From Paenibacillus sp. JNUCC-31 (lineage in GTDB: Bacteria > Bacillota > Bacilli > Paenibacillales > Paenibacillaceae): DNA of 64,000 nt. The position numbers were made by a program, and so were the translations under genes. Shown piece by piece: positions 33,947 through 43,933 of this stretch. The notes below the pieces were generated by a model. It was not told the origin of the DNA, ran no database searches, and saw only the letters and a program-made list of their open reading frames with translations. The stretch covers positions 3,224,001 through 3,288,000 of the forward strand of contig NZ_CP062165.1 in assembly GCF_014844075.1 (NCBI RefSeq), given 5' to 3'. Position 1 is the stretch's first letter. Every line of letters starts with the position of its first letter.

Positions 33947-36559
33947 TTACAACCCTTCGATCAGTGCCTTGATTGAGCTATCGCTCTCCAGTGCGCGGAT
34001 GATCATCGTCACAGCTTCAGCCCGTGTAGCTTTGCCGCTCGGCGAGAACACGGAAGAGGATCGTCCTTGCACCAGGTTGGCCGATGAAGCCTGCGCAATT
34101 GCAGCCGCTGCCCAGTTACTGCTGTCCACATCATTAAAGCTGGCCGGAGCACCATTTGCAAGTGTGTTCAGATCAAGCACACGTGCAATAATCGTCACCA
34201 TCTCGGCGCGGGAGATCGTCGCATTCGGCTTGAAGCTTCCGTCCGCATAACCGGTAATGACTCCCTTGTCAGCCAGGGCACTAATATATCCGGCCGCCCA
34301 GCTTGACCGTGTATCCTTGAAGCTGGCGGAAGCCGAATTCTCGCCAAGGCCAAACGCCCGGGCAATCATCGCGGTAAATTCCGCTCGGGTAACGGATGCG
34401 TTAGGTCGGAACGAGCCATTCTCGTAACCATCCACCATGCGCAATTTCATGGCAGTTCCAATGCTTCGGTCGGCCCAGTGGCCAGAAATATCACTGAAAG
34501 TCTTTTGCTCATTTTTCGTTGCGGCAATTGCTTCGTTAACTGTCTTCAGCACCGTTTCCTGGCTCACAACACCTGATTTGAACGGATGAACCTGTGCTGT
34601 CGGCGGTACTGTTGGTTCAGTTGTAGGAGACGTGGTAACTGTACCCGAATCCGTTCCAGAACCTGTTGATGGTGTGGACGGTGTTGGAATAGTGACTGAA
34701 CCGCCTCCAGTACCAGGAGTAGATGGCGTTGTCGGCGTAGTCCCTGGATTTGTTATTGTATCCGTAATCACCAAGGCGATTCGGTTGCTCTCATACTTCA
34801 CCTGGGCATTATATTGGCTTGGCAGGCCATCCACCTGAACAGAAGCAAATTTACCGCTTTGCTGATTGACGCCATGGCTTACAAGCGTAATCTCACCCGG
34901 GACAGGTACATAGTTGCTGGCAAAATTAACATGCAATGTTCCAGCAGTACTAACTGTACCTTTAACGTCGAGCACGTCATTTGCGGAAGCTACGTTGAGC
35001 TCCAGCATACCGTCAGCGGCCTGCGTGAAGTTGCCCTCGATGTTCCATTTGCCAGTTACGCTCTCCGTAACCGTACCGCCGCTGTTGACTACATCGCCAC
35101 TCCCGAAAGCAGTAGCTGTATCCCCTTCCAATGTGCCTGCACTAACCTGAGTACCGCCGGAGTACGTATTCGCTCCCCGCAGCTTCAATGTACCGCTGCC
35201 TTCCTTCGTGAGCTTGCCTGTACCGGAGATGTTGTTCCGCCAAACGTCTACGGCGTTGAAACCACCCTTGCCAGCATCCATCATGACCGTTACATCACTA
35301 TTGAATGCACCGTATCCATCTGCCGCAGCGAACAGATTGAGACGTCCCCAGCCTTCTGGATCATCCAATACCGGATAACCGGATTCAATGCCCGTTGTTG
35401 CCAGTACGGCACGGCGTTGCTGATCTGTCAGGTAAGGCTGTCTGGTTTCAAGTAGCACTTCTGCGCCTTTAGGTACAGCTGCGGGTTCGGTAGCAGAATT
35501 GATCTGCTGGAATCCGTAAGTTAAACGTTGTGTGTATTCGTCTTTATTTTTTTGGTAATCCGTAAAACGATCTTCTGCTGTTCCGTTTTGTTTCAAAAGG
35601 ATATCATGCGCCTGCTTGTACGCATCTTGTTTCAGCTGCTGATTATCTGGATCATTTAAAGCCGAAGCTGCGAATGCCGTCGCAAGTACCCGACCTCCCA
35701 TAACATCAAGTGGAGAGTGCATGCCGGCTACAATCCGGTCATCTCCCATTTCGGATGCACGTGTCAGCAGCTCCTGAAAGCGCTCAGGAACGGAGTATGC
35801 CAGTGCAATCGCGGCAAGATAAGATGCATTGGTGTGTCCACTTGGGAAGCCACCGTCGCTGGACGGATTGCTACTTTGTACCGCAACCAGTGTAGGAACG
35901 ATCACAGACTGATCTTTCCAACGGAAAGGTCTCATATATTGGTAGAATTTCTTCGCTTGTTGCGTTGAGGCATAATCCCCCCGCACTTTACCAACCAAAT
36001 CCACCATTTTACCTAGCTCAGAGTTGGAATCTCCACCCTTATTGGAATCATTCGTATCTGTAAATTTCGTTGTCAACGCTTCTTGTGGAATATACGTAAT
36101 AGAAGTTACCGTTCCTGATTTCTCACGATATACATCTGTCAAAGCACCCAGGCCCTCTGCAGCTCCATACGTCTGGTTTCTTCGATCCGTATAGTAAGCA
36201 TCCTCCTCGTCCTTGGCGGTACGCGTTTTGGAACGATCTTCTACATAATCAATATTGTAGTCCAACACCTGTGGATTCAGTTTATTACCGTCATTCCAGG
36301 ATGAACCTGGTGTCCATAATGTTAGAAACTTGGAAAGAGTACCTATTGCCGGATTGCCATCGATAGTCATGCTTGCTCCCGTGTTATTTTTGTACGTATC
36401 TACAAAATACCCCCACGCCGGCTGCGGCGGCAATGGAATGGTCGTCTCATCCGATGCGGCGAGCACGTTGCTTGCGGCAAAGGTATTTGATAAAAGAACA
36501 ACTCCCATCGCTGCGGCGAACAATCTCTTCTTGTTGCTTTTGATCACTTTCGTTTTCAA
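33947..36559 (-). CDS. Surface acid phosphatase (PAP2) fused to autotransporter-type beta-strand repeat and three SLH domains
   Basis: An 870-residue cell-wall-associated protein. Residues 1-34 are a signal peptide. Residues 40-330 form a class A/PAP2 phosphatase with the three signature blocks: KKFYQYMRPFRW, GGFPSGHTNASYLAAIAL, and DDRIVAGMHSPLDVMGGR. Residues 415-610 contain a beta-helix segment with the repeat GTGKLTKEGSGTLKLRGANT and YSGGTQVSAGTL. Residues 612-670 are a Thr/Pro linker and residues 690-870 three SLH domains (SDISGHWADRSIGTAMKLRM, then two more) that bind wall polysaccharide. It should release phosphate from organic phosphates outside the cell. Confidence 0.9.
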   Translation of the reverse strand: MKTKVIKSNKKRLFAAAMGVVLLSNTFAASNVLAASDETTIPLPPQPAWGYFVDTYKNNTGASMTIDGNPAIGTLSKFLTLWTPGSSWNDGNKLNPQVLDYNIDYVEDRSKTRTAKDEEDAYYTDRRNQTYGAAEGLGALTDVYREKSGTVTSITYIPQEALTTKFTDTNDSNKGGDSNSELGKMVDLVGKVRGDYASTQQAKKFYQYMRPFRWKDQSVIVPTLVAVQSSNPSSDGGFPSGHTNASYLAAIALAYSVPERFQELLTRASEMGDDRIVAGMHSPLDVMGGRVLATAFAASALNDPDNQQLKQDAYKQAHDILLKQNGTAEDRFTDYQKNKDEYTQRLTYGFQQINSATEPAAVPKGAEVLLETRQPYLTDQQRRAVLATTGIESGYPVLDDPEGWGRLNLFAAADGYGAFNSDVTVMMDAGKGGFNAVDVWRNNISGTGKLTKEGSGTLKLRGANTYSGGTQVSAGTLEGDTATAFGSGDVVNSGGTVTESVTGKWNIEGNFTQAADGMLELNVASANDVLDVKGTVSTAGTLHVNFASNYVPVPGEITLVSHGVNQQSGKFASVQVDGLPSQYNAQVKYESNRIALVITDTITNPGTTPTTPSTPGTGGGSVTIPTPSTPSTGSGTDSGTVTTSPTTEPTVPPTAQVHPFKSGVVSQETVLKTVNEAIAATKNEQKTFSDISGHWADRSIGTAMKLRMVDGYENGSFRPNASVTRAEFTAMIARAFGLGENSASASFKDTRSSWAAGYISALADKGVITGYADGSFKPNATISRAEMVTIIARVLDLNTLANGAPASFNDVDSSNWAAAAIAQASSANLVQGRSSSVFSPSGKATRAEAVTMIIRALESDSSIKALIEGL

Positions 36560-36765
36560 ATTTGTCGACTCCCATCGTTTAATAGTTGGTCTCAGTTCGG
36601 TCCCAATGTAGCATTAGGCCCGCCAAACCAGCAATAAAACAATTTCGTCTTTGTATCAATTTCGGAACAATATCATAAAATCGCAACATTTTACATGAAG
36701 TTAATATAAATCGTGAACTCAAGAATAAACGTGTAGTGTATAATTTTCGCCGGGAGGTGTGCGTG

Positions 36766-39117
36766 ATGAAAAAATGGAGCTCTGCATGGGCCGGTTTGGC
36801 CATTTCATACGGTTCAATCGTGGTCACCATCGTGCTGCTGATCTGCTCGTTTTTCTATATCTATTTCTCGCGCAGCTACAATGAAGAATTAAGGAATAAG
36901 AATCAGTTGATTCTTGAGAATACAGCTCGTACCATTGAAGGAACCGTATTGCAACGAGTGCAGCAAATGTATGTAGATCTGTCACTCGATAAATCTGCCA
37001 ACATCCGTCTGTTCGCGGATAACGCGGATCGAAGCGGGCTGGATCAGGTCGTTGACCTGCAAGAACTGCTCAAAGCGAAGGTAGCAGGCAATGCCGATAT
37101 CGTTCAGGGCATCCATCTCTACTATCCTGAACGTAATATCATGTTGTCTTCCCTGTATGGGCTACGCTACAACGCGGATCACAGCGAAGGTTCCGCTTAT
37201 TATAAGGACTGGCTTCAGAAGATGCGGACCAACAAACAAAATAGCCTCTGGACACCATCGCGTCCCATCCCGAAGGACATCTTTACCAGTCATGCGGGGG
37301 AGAGCAGCAATGAATTATTTACGTATGCGCACAGTTACCCTTTTCGTTCAACGGGTGAAACCAGTGATGTCATCATTGCGATTGATGTAAAAGAGGATGC
37401 AGTTAACCGTATCATTGAGAACATGATGCCTTCCGAATATCAACGGACTTTTATCGTCAATTCAGCAGGAAGTACCGTGAGTAATTCGCAAGAGCAGAGT
37501 CCGGGGCAGTCCAATAAGTATGCGACAAGTCTAAAGAAGATGCTTGATCTCGGTAGTACAAAGGGCAGCTTCGACGATACAATCGGGGATGCACCTTACG
37601 TTGTTTCCTATCAGACGCTTCCCTCCGCGGATTGGACCATCTATAGTGCAACACCCTCCAGCTTCTATTATGAACAATCCATCATGATTCAGAAACTCAT
37701 TCTAGGCATCTGTCTGATTGCCCTGTTCATCGGGCTTGTCTTAGCCGCCTTGCTGGTACGGGCCAACTACAATCCGATCAAACGTCTGGTGGGACGCATC
37801 AAGGATCTGTCTGGCACAGGTGCAGCACCTAACCCGATTATGAACGAATATCACCTGATCGACAGTGCATTCATTCAGTTGAAGGATAAAGTAAGTAATC
37901 TGGAAGAAACATTGCTGGCGAACACCCCGGCAATCAAACATAAGGTGATGCTTAACCTCTTGCAAGGTAACCCTGAGCAGAGAATGGGGGAAGAGGAACT
38001 GACTGCTCTCGGCATAACACGGCAATACGCTGATTACTGCTGCATACTTCTGAATACCGGAGTTTTCCATATGGGGAAAGACTCACATAGCCAGCCTACT
38101 GCAATCTCCAAGGTGATTCACGGGCTTGGATCCCTTTCTCTGCAAGACAGCCGTCTGATTGCCGAAGAGCTGCCTGACCAAAGGCTCGCCGTCATCCTGT
38201 GTACCGATGTTGCCTCGGAAGCAATGCTGAATACATTCGCTCAGCTTCTGCTGGCTGAAACCAGACAGCAGTTGCAACCGGATATCCAGCTGTCCACGGG
38301 CTGCTGGGTCAATGATCTGGGTGATGTGCACCGCAGCTTCAATGAAGCACAGGCTTATATGAAATATGCTTATTTCCTGCCTGAGCTGAACATCTTGAAG
38401 GATCGTGCCATACTCCAGCGTGAACACAGCCAGGATGAAATTCCTCAGGCTATGCTTGCCAAGTTCAGGGACAAGCTCCAGGGCAGGCAGATGGATGAGG
38501 TGATCGAGACTATTGAACAGGTGGTTGAACATATGCGGGAGGGACAGTATCCCGCTGACTATTGCCATTTTATCCTGTCAAACATGGTATTTATCTATTC
38601 GGATGTGGTGAAAAACGTACGTTACAAGCATCCCCTTCAGTTCGGTCACCCCGATCTGTATCATGAGTACACGAATCTCCATGATGTTCTGGCGTACCGC
38701 AACTGGCTGGTGGAATCGGTCACAGCATTTATTGAAGAAACCGAGAAGCGCAACAGTGATCGGGCCGTCTCGACCATTGAACTGGCGAAGCAGTATATTG
38801 AAGCCAATCTGTCCGAAGACCTCTCGCTGGAGGCTGTTGGAACGAAGGTATTTCTTAGTCCAAAATATCTGAGCAAGCTCTTTAAGGAAGAGATGGGTGT
38901 TACCTATACCGACTATGTGACATCCCGCCGAATGGAACAGGCGAAGGTATTGATGGAGAACAACAATATGACCATTGATCGGATCGCAAGCTCCGTCGGG
39001 TATGGCACCACGGCCTATTTTATTAAACGATTCAAGGACATGTACGGCTGCACACCGGGTCATTATGTACGCAACCTCTCTTCGGCAGTGATGCCAGAGG
39101 CTGGATCAAGAGCGTGA
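36766..39117 (+). CDS. Membrane-anchored AraC-family regulator (YtdP-like)
   Basis: A 783-residue one-component regulator. The N-terminal helix (AGLAISYGSIVVTIVLLICS) and a second at about 305-325 (LILGICLIALFIGLVLAALL) enclose an extracellular Cache-like sensor. A cytoplasmic linker follows. The C-terminal 100 residues are an AraC DNA-binding domain (SLEAVGTKVFLSPKYLSKLF, then IDRIASSVGYGTTAYFIKRF). The ATG at 36766 follows GGGAGGTG. It is followed 13 bases later by a solute-binding lipoprotein, the usual partner in Paenibacillus sugar-uptake loci. Confidence 0.85.
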   Translation: MKKWSSAWAGLAISYGSIVVTIVLLICSFFYIYFSRSYNEELRNKNQLILENTARTIEGTVLQRVQQMYVDLSLDKSANIRLFADNADRSGLDQVVDLQELLKAKVAGNADIVQGIHLYYPERNIMLSSLYGLRYNADHSEGSAYYKDWLQKMRTNKQNSLWTPSRPIPKDIFTSHAGESSNELFTYAHSYPFRSTGETSDVIIAIDVKEDAVNRIIENMMPSEYQRTFIVNSAGSTVSNSQEQSPGQSNKYATSLKKMLDLGSTKGSFDDTIGDAPYVVSYQTLPSADWTIYSATPSSFYYEQSIMIQKLILGICLIALFIGLVLAALLVRANYNPIKRLVGRIKDLSGTGAAPNPIMNEYHLIDSAFIQLKDKVSNLEETLLANTPAIKHKVMLNLLQGNPEQRMGEEELTALGITRQYADYCCILLNTGVFHMGKDSHSQPTAISKVIHGLGSLSLQDSRLIAEELPDQRLAVILCTDVASEAMLNTFAQLLLAETRQQLQPDIQLSTGCWVNDLGDVHRSFNEAQAYMKYAYFLPELNILKDRAILQREHSQDEIPQAMLAKFRDKLQGRQMDEVIETIEQVVEHMREGQYPADYCHFILSNMVFIYSDVVKNVRYKHPLQFGHPDLYHEYTNLHDVLAYRNWLVESVTAFIEETEKRNSDRAVSTIELAKQYIEANLSEDLSLEAVGTKVFLSPKYLSKLFKEEMGVTYTDYVTSRRMEQAKVLMENNNMTIDRIASSVGYGTTAYFIKRFKDMYGCTPGHYVRNLSSAVMPEAGSRA

Positions 39118-39130
39118 GGAGGATTGGCGG

Positions 39131-40765
39131 ATGAGTACGAAGAAGCTCTATCACGATAAGCTGTTTCTGACCGTATTGCTTCTGACCATCATTGCTGTCG
39201 TTCTTGGCGGCTGTGATCTGCTGTCCGGAACCAGGGCCATTGCAGAACGACAACAGGGCGAAATGATTGATACCGATGCCGGGATAGCCAAATACCATAT
39301 TTCATGGACGATGCATCAGAACGTGCCCGTGCCGAGAGATGCGGAGATGCTGAAGGCCGTAGAAGAACAATATGGTGTTGATCTGGACGTTTGGAATCTG
39401 GAAAACAATAAATACGAGTCGCTTCTCGACATGAAACTGGCCCAAGGGGCCATTCCTGATCTGTTTCGCATTCGTCAGCCACAGGACCTGCTAAAGTACC
39501 AGCAGCAAGGGGTACTTGCCGAGATTCCCGTGGAGACGCTGAACACATATGCCCCGAATCTGATGCGCATCATTCATGAACAGGCGCCTGCCTATGAGCA
39601 AGCTGGTGTAATTGACGGCAGATATTACGGAATTCCTGTCATCAATCCCACCAACATCTACCGTACACCTGTAGTGTATCGGCAGGATTGGCTGGACAAG
39701 CTGGGTCTGCCCGTTCCGCAGACACTGGCGGAATTCGAGAAAGTCATCTATGCGTTTACGTTTGAAGATCCCGACGGCAACGGCATCCAGGATACGTATG
39801 GCTTGTCCAGTGAAGGCATGAACGTTGTATTTGGAGCCTTCGGTCAGATCATTTTTGCCGATCAACTTTACTTCAGCACGAAGGATGGAAAAAAGGCCAT
39901 TGGTGCACTGGAACCCGAAATGAAGGAAGCATTAACCTACTTGCGTAAATGGTACAAAGACGGCGTGATTGATCCCGAATTTGTGACTGGCGAGAATAAG
40001 GGCGGCTACAAACATCTGTCCCACCCGTTCATTAACGGAAAAATCGGGATGACCTCCATGGGCAACTACTACCACTGGATTCAGGATGGTGATTACGAGG
40101 ATTGGCACGTTGAACGTGGCGGAAAAGTGGTAAAAAGCCCAGTACAAGCTGCATTTAATGTAAAAGAACTCACGGCCAAGTTCCCGGAAGCAAAGGTTGT
40201 CTTTGGCAAACCTTTCACTGGACCCCATGGACAACGCGGCTCCAAAGGCTACGATATGCTGATGAGCTTTACGGCAATTGGCGCTGATGCAGTCAAAGAA
40301 CCAGGCAAGCTGGAGATGATCCTCCGCATCCTGGACGAGGTTAGTGCAAGCCCTGATCCAGACAAAGCAGCAAGCATGACCTACGGCGTGGAAAATAAAC
40401 ACTGGGTCTGGACACCCACCGAGCCCCGGAATATCGTCATCATGCCACCGTACGACACGATGTTCGGGTTTCAGAATACGATTGGTGCCAATATCGGCAT
40501 GACCGTTCCGCTGAAACAGACGGGAGAACGGGAGCAGTGGGCCGCTACGCTACATCTGGATCAGGACGGCATTTATAATGCGCTGGAGGTCGCTACCCCC
40601 GCTCTCGCCAAGTATGGCGATTCGTTGATCCGTTTAAAAAACAAAGCCTATATCGCGTTTATTACAGGTGAGCGGCAGCTCAGTGAGTTCGATGAGTTCG
40701 TACAGGAGTTCATGTCCGCAGGCGGCGCAGAAGTGGTGAAGGAAGCGAACGCGTGGAAGCAGTAG
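39131..40765 (+). CDS. Extracellular solute-binding lipoprotein (family 1, LipO-like)
   Basis: A 544-residue ABC-importer binding protein anchored by a lipobox (VVLGGC, Cys near residue 28). The fold is recognised from HQNVPVPRDAEMLKAVEEQY, YGIPVINPTNIYRTPVVYRQ, and FEDPDGNGIQDTYGLS. It probably binds an oligosaccharide. GAGGAGG precedes the ATG. It follows the membrane AraC regulator in one operon, but the permease genes normally adjacent (lplB/lplC-type) are absent from the window, so it must share permeases encoded elsewhere or act as a co-sensor. Confidence 0.85.
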   Translation: MSTKKLYHDKLFLTVLLLTIIAVVLGGCDLLSGTRAIAERQQGEMIDTDAGIAKYHISWTMHQNVPVPRDAEMLKAVEEQYGVDLDVWNLENNKYESLLDMKLAQGAIPDLFRIRQPQDLLKYQQQGVLAEIPVETLNTYAPNLMRIIHEQAPAYEQAGVIDGRYYGIPVINPTNIYRTPVVYRQDWLDKLGLPVPQTLAEFEKVIYAFTFEDPDGNGIQDTYGLSSEGMNVVFGAFGQIIFADQLYFSTKDGKKAIGALEPEMKEALTYLRKWYKDGVIDPEFVTGENKGGYKHLSHPFINGKIGMTSMGNYYHWIQDGDYEDWHVERGGKVVKSPVQAAFNVKELTAKFPEAKVVFGKPFTGPHGQRGSKGYDMLMSFTAIGADAVKEPGKLEMILRILDEVSASPDPDKAASMTYGVENKHWVWTPTEPRNIVIMPPYDTMFGFQNTIGANIGMTVPLKQTGEREQWAATLHLDQDGIYNALEVATPALAKYGDSLIRLKNKAYIAFITGERQLSEFDEFVQEFMSAGGAEVVKEANAWKQ

Positions 40766-40824
40766 CGAGTAGTGCTTAGAGCGAAGGTGAGATATCCAGC
40801 AGTCTAGCGTGGCTCTTTATTTTC

Positions 40825-41016
40825 TAACGATCACCAGAAACCTTATTCAACTGATTTTCGCCCCGTTAGAATTGTAACGATCCCCAGCGACGCTATTTCC
40901 GAACAAATGCAGCGTAAACGATGATTTCACACCAAAAACACGCAACTAGCGTTTCTCAGGATCGTTACATTTTCAACAGGTTAAAATGCATCAAATAGCG
41001 TCATCTGTGATCGTTA
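40825..41016. repeat. Four diverged copies of a ~24-base repeat in mixed orientation
   Basis: Consensus TAACGATCNCNGANGACGCTATTT. Forward copies lie at 40825-40850 (weakest) and 40875-40898; reverse copies at 40944-40967 and 40993-41016. Copies two and four are the best matched. The inverted pairs could form long hairpins in RNA. No gene lies in 40766-41391 apart from the possible fragment at 41100-41243. I do not recognise the repeat family. Confidence 0.65.
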
Positions 41017-41099
41017 GCCGCTATCAGCAACTTTAATGGACATCTCCATCTCTAAGAAAGCTGAACAGGGCGATTACGGCTAGAATGACAGAGCAATGC

Positions 41100-41243
41100 T
41101 CATATTTCATGCCCCTCCGCCTTAGCCACCGTCAGATATGCCCAATCTTCTCCAAGCCTGATCGGACTGCTTCCATTCATTAGCTTGCACGCCAGATTTG
41201 CATGAATCCCCCACGTAATCTGTTCCTGTGTATCTTCTGAGCC
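41100..41243 (-). pseudogene. Possible gene fragment without start codon
   Basis: The minus strand encodes, up to a TGA at 41100, a protein-like tail: EDTQEQITWGIHANLACKLM followed by NGSSPIRLGEDWAYLTVAKA. Composition and codon use look coding, but it begins inside the terminator of the upstream gene and has no start. It may be the C-terminal remnant of a lost gene. I do not recognise the family. Confidence 0.3.
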
Positions 41244-41268
41244 AAAAAGAGCAGCCTTGCGGCTGCTT
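41244..41268 (-). terminator. Terminator of the TerD-like gene
   Basis: GCAGCC pairs with GGCTGC around GCAA on the minus strand, followed by TCTTTTTGG. Confidence 0.75.
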
Positions 41269-41391
41269 CTTCCTTTCTCTATGCATTTTTACACGCATCC
41301 ATTTCACTCGATTTACAACTCCACAGCATTCCTATTCATTCAGCTCTCTATGCCTTTCCACATGCGCCAGTACGACGCTACGCCACACCAC

Positions 41392-43614
41392 TTAGGCCAA
41401 GTACTCCGCCATAATCTGTTCAATATCATATGGTGTCACGCCTTCATCGACCGCATAGATGGTATCGGCCTGCTCTTTCGTATCCACCAGTTCACCTCTC
41501 GCCTTGGCGTGCAGCATGAACAAGTCGTACAAGTCGGGTTTGCGTAATGTGGTCATCGCTTTCCCCATCAGCACAATACCTTTCTGATTGCCCTCCACAT
41601 TGTTGTTATAGTCCGGGTATCTGGTCAGAGCCAGATCCGTCCAGATGATCGTACGCTCCACCAAATCCAGGATAACAGGGATCGCGATCTGCGTATCTGC
41701 GGAGATATCCACTTTGTTCTCCACCGTGGATGGCTCGTAGATTTCACCCGATCCGGGTTTCTTGCGCATCATCCAGCCTGCAAAGCATTCCGGCAGATTA
41801 CAGTACGGATGGCTGGTGAAGGAGTGCAGTGTCGTCACCACATAACGCCCGCCATAATTCACAATCGAAGGCATATGCAGATCAATAAATTCACTTGCAC
41901 CGTTAGGCGCAGTCACAATATCCCCGCTGTGGACGGCCTTGTATTTGACAGACCGCAGATTCGTATACGAGATATGTTCAACGTAGTTCCAGTTCTCGTC
42001 ATACATGACCGCCGACAGGTCAATATCCACGCGCCCGGTTGGTGTACCGTCCACCTCTCCCTCCTTCCACCAGCTGAAGAAACGAATCGTATCCCCCTCA
42101 CCCATTGGGATGCGGCTTCCCCGTACAATAGTCCGTAAAGCTTTACTTGCGGATCGTTGTGAAAATGGAACCAGATAATGCTGCAGCCGTTCATCGATGT
42201 ACGTCTTCCCAAGCACAGGAAAGTCAGCAAACCGTGTGATTAAAGCCTGCTCGCACAACTGCACTACTTCCAGGCAGACTGCCTCGTTAAGCTCCGGCAG
42301 CTCATTCGGGATACCAAAGGCCTTGGCCACATTGCCTTTGGGGAAAAAGACACGCAGGCCCTGCGGTTCATTACGCTGGGCAAAATGCTGCCTCACCTGC
42401 AATAGCACGGGTGTAGATACCTGTGCAGCCACCTCGCCAAACGCCAGCAACACATAGGCTTCATCCTCGGTGATTCGCAGCAAGTGATCCAGCTTCCTGG
42501 CGAATTCTCCCGGACGCTGTGACAGCAGATCGATCAAGCTCCAGACATTCCGATACTGAAATGCCAGCTCTACGCTTCCATTAAAGGTTGTAAACGGTTT
42601 ATCATTGCGCAAAATATCAAAGGCTTCCTGACATCGCGGATATCGAAGCTTATATTCGGATGGATGCAGGATTTCGCCCAGGCGAATCCAGCGATCCTTG
42701 TAGCGGAGCATATCCTCCGTGATGGAGCCGCATTGCTCCAGCAAGCTAAGGAGCAAGCGGCGCTCACGGCGTTTGAATTTACGAAAAGGTGAGGCTGTTG
42801 CCAGACTGACGTCACCGTCCGACCAGGAAACCGCCAGTCGGAGTACATCGCTTGCCGTTTTAAAATACGACCCGATTCGTTCCATGCTTGCCAGTTCATA
42901 TTTCAACAGCACCGCAACGACAAAGCCCACATTCTCCTTAAACGGAATCTCTGCAGGCAAAATAATCTCGACATCGCTCGGATCTGAATGTTTCAGCACA
43001 CGTTTGATATCTTTTTTGTCCGTATCGGAGATGGAGCCTTTCGCTTCAACTAACTGACGGATCAGCTTCAAGAACGCTGGCTTGCTCCCCAGATCAATGA
43101 CTTTCAGCTTTCTTTGCTCCAGCAAAGGAGACCGAGCGCCAGTAGTCGCAGCCGAAGGATCGAAATCGTCCAGCGTAAGATGCGTCAGATAATGAAAAAC
43201 AGCGTTCAGGTACAGCTCGGCTTCGTCCTCTCCCATCACCTGCTGCGGGAATCCCGCATACATCGGTTTGTACTCCACATGGGCACCGACCATGACTTTG
43301 AGGTCTTTCACCAGTTGTTGATATAACGCTTCGAATTGTTCCTCGGACAGCTTTCGCATCGCCTGCATAAGTTCATTTGTGAAAGTAAACCCGAGGGACT
43401 CCATATTTTTGAGAGCTGTCGCCAGAACATTTTTGGGTAACTGTTGTTGCAGCCCTTCACTTGGTTCGATCATAAGTTTGCTGGCTCTGCGCACATAGAT
43501 GCTGTTCATTCTGATATGGTTGTTTGCATTGATATTGGCATTGTTGGTGTTATTGGTATTGTTGTTATTGTTCATGATTAAAGAGTCCAGGAAAGCCATA
43601 TCCCTATATAACAT
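41392..43614 (-). CDS. Large cytoplasmic protein with C-terminal TerD-like domain
   Basis: About 740 residues, no signal peptide. The first ~35 residues are Asn-rich low-complexity sequence (MNNNNNTNNTNN). Residues 60-510 are mostly helical with no domain I can name. Residues 530-690 resemble the TerD stress-protein fold: VDIDLSAVMYDENWNYVEHI, the HSGDI..APNGASEFIDL metal-site loop, then YVVTTLHSFTSHPY. TerD domains bind calcium and occur in tellurite, phage and chemical stress systems. The start is uncertain: ATGs at 43614, 43575 and 43509 are in frame and none has a clear ribosome binding site. Confidence 0.6.
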   Translation of the reverse strand: MLYRDMAFLDSLIMNNNNNTNNTNNANINANNHIRMNSIYVRRASKLMIEPSEGLQQQLPKNVLATALKNMESLGFTFTNELMQAMRKLSEEQFEALYQQLVKDLKVMVGAHVEYKPMYAGFPQQVMGEDEAELYLNAVFHYLTHLTLDDFDPSAATTGARSPLLEQRKLKVIDLGSKPAFLKLIRQLVEAKGSISDTDKKDIKRVLKHSDPSDVEIILPAEIPFKENVGFVVAVLLKYELASMERIGSYFKTASDVLRLAVSWSDGDVSLATASPFRKFKRRERRLLLSLLEQCGSITEDMLRYKDRWIRLGEILHPSEYKLRYPRCQEAFDILRNDKPFTTFNGSVELAFQYRNVWSLIDLLSQRPGEFARKLDHLLRITEDEAYVLLAFGEVAAQVSTPVLLQVRQHFAQRNEPQGLRVFFPKGNVAKAFGIPNELPELNEAVCLEVVQLCEQALITRFADFPVLGKTYIDERLQHYLVPFSQRSASKALRTIVRGSRIPMGEGDTIRFFSWWKEGEVDGTPTGRVDIDLSAVMYDENWNYVEHISYTNLRSVKYKAVHSGDIVTAPNGASEFIDLHMPSIVNYGGRYVVTTLHSFTSHPYCNLPECFAGWMMRKKPGSGEIYEPSTVENKVDISADTQIAIPVILDLVERTIIWTDLALTRYPDYNNNVEGNQKGIVLMGKAMTTLRKPDLYDLFMLHAKARGELVDTKEQADTIYAVDEGVTPYDIEQIMAEYLA

Positions 43615-43933
43615 GAAAGGTTAGGTTTAGAAGGAAGGAATACGATAGCCTGGACGCCTCCTCTCTGAAATTGAAATTATTCAGGAAAGCGGCGACCCTA
43701 GGATCTCCAATGATGTAGAAGGAAGGATCGCCATAGCCTGAAGGCCAAAGGTCCGAAGTTCGTGACCCGAACCTTTGATGAACCCATCATCTCAGATTCC
43801 ACGATCTCCCAACAGGGCGAAAGTATTACGACTGGTTAAATTAAGGGGGGAACGCTCCGATAGGCGTCGAATAGTTTTGAAGAGCGGCGTATAACTGACG
43901 GACAGGAATCCAGAACATGAACAGAGGACTGAT
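43615..43933. other. Intergenic region with a direct repeat and a hairpin
   Basis: AGAAGGAAGGA..CGATAGCCTG-type sequence occurs twice (about 43630 and 43718). CAAAGGTCCG (43746-43755) and CGAACCTTTG (43768-43777) form a stem with one mismatch. I see no gene and no known riboswitch. It separates two divergent genes and so should hold both promoters. Confidence 0.4.

Noticed and set aside
43509..43575. Microsatellite-like AAT/AAC tract
   Set aside because: It is in frame and codes for the Asn-rich start of the TerD-like protein; it needs no separate explanation.
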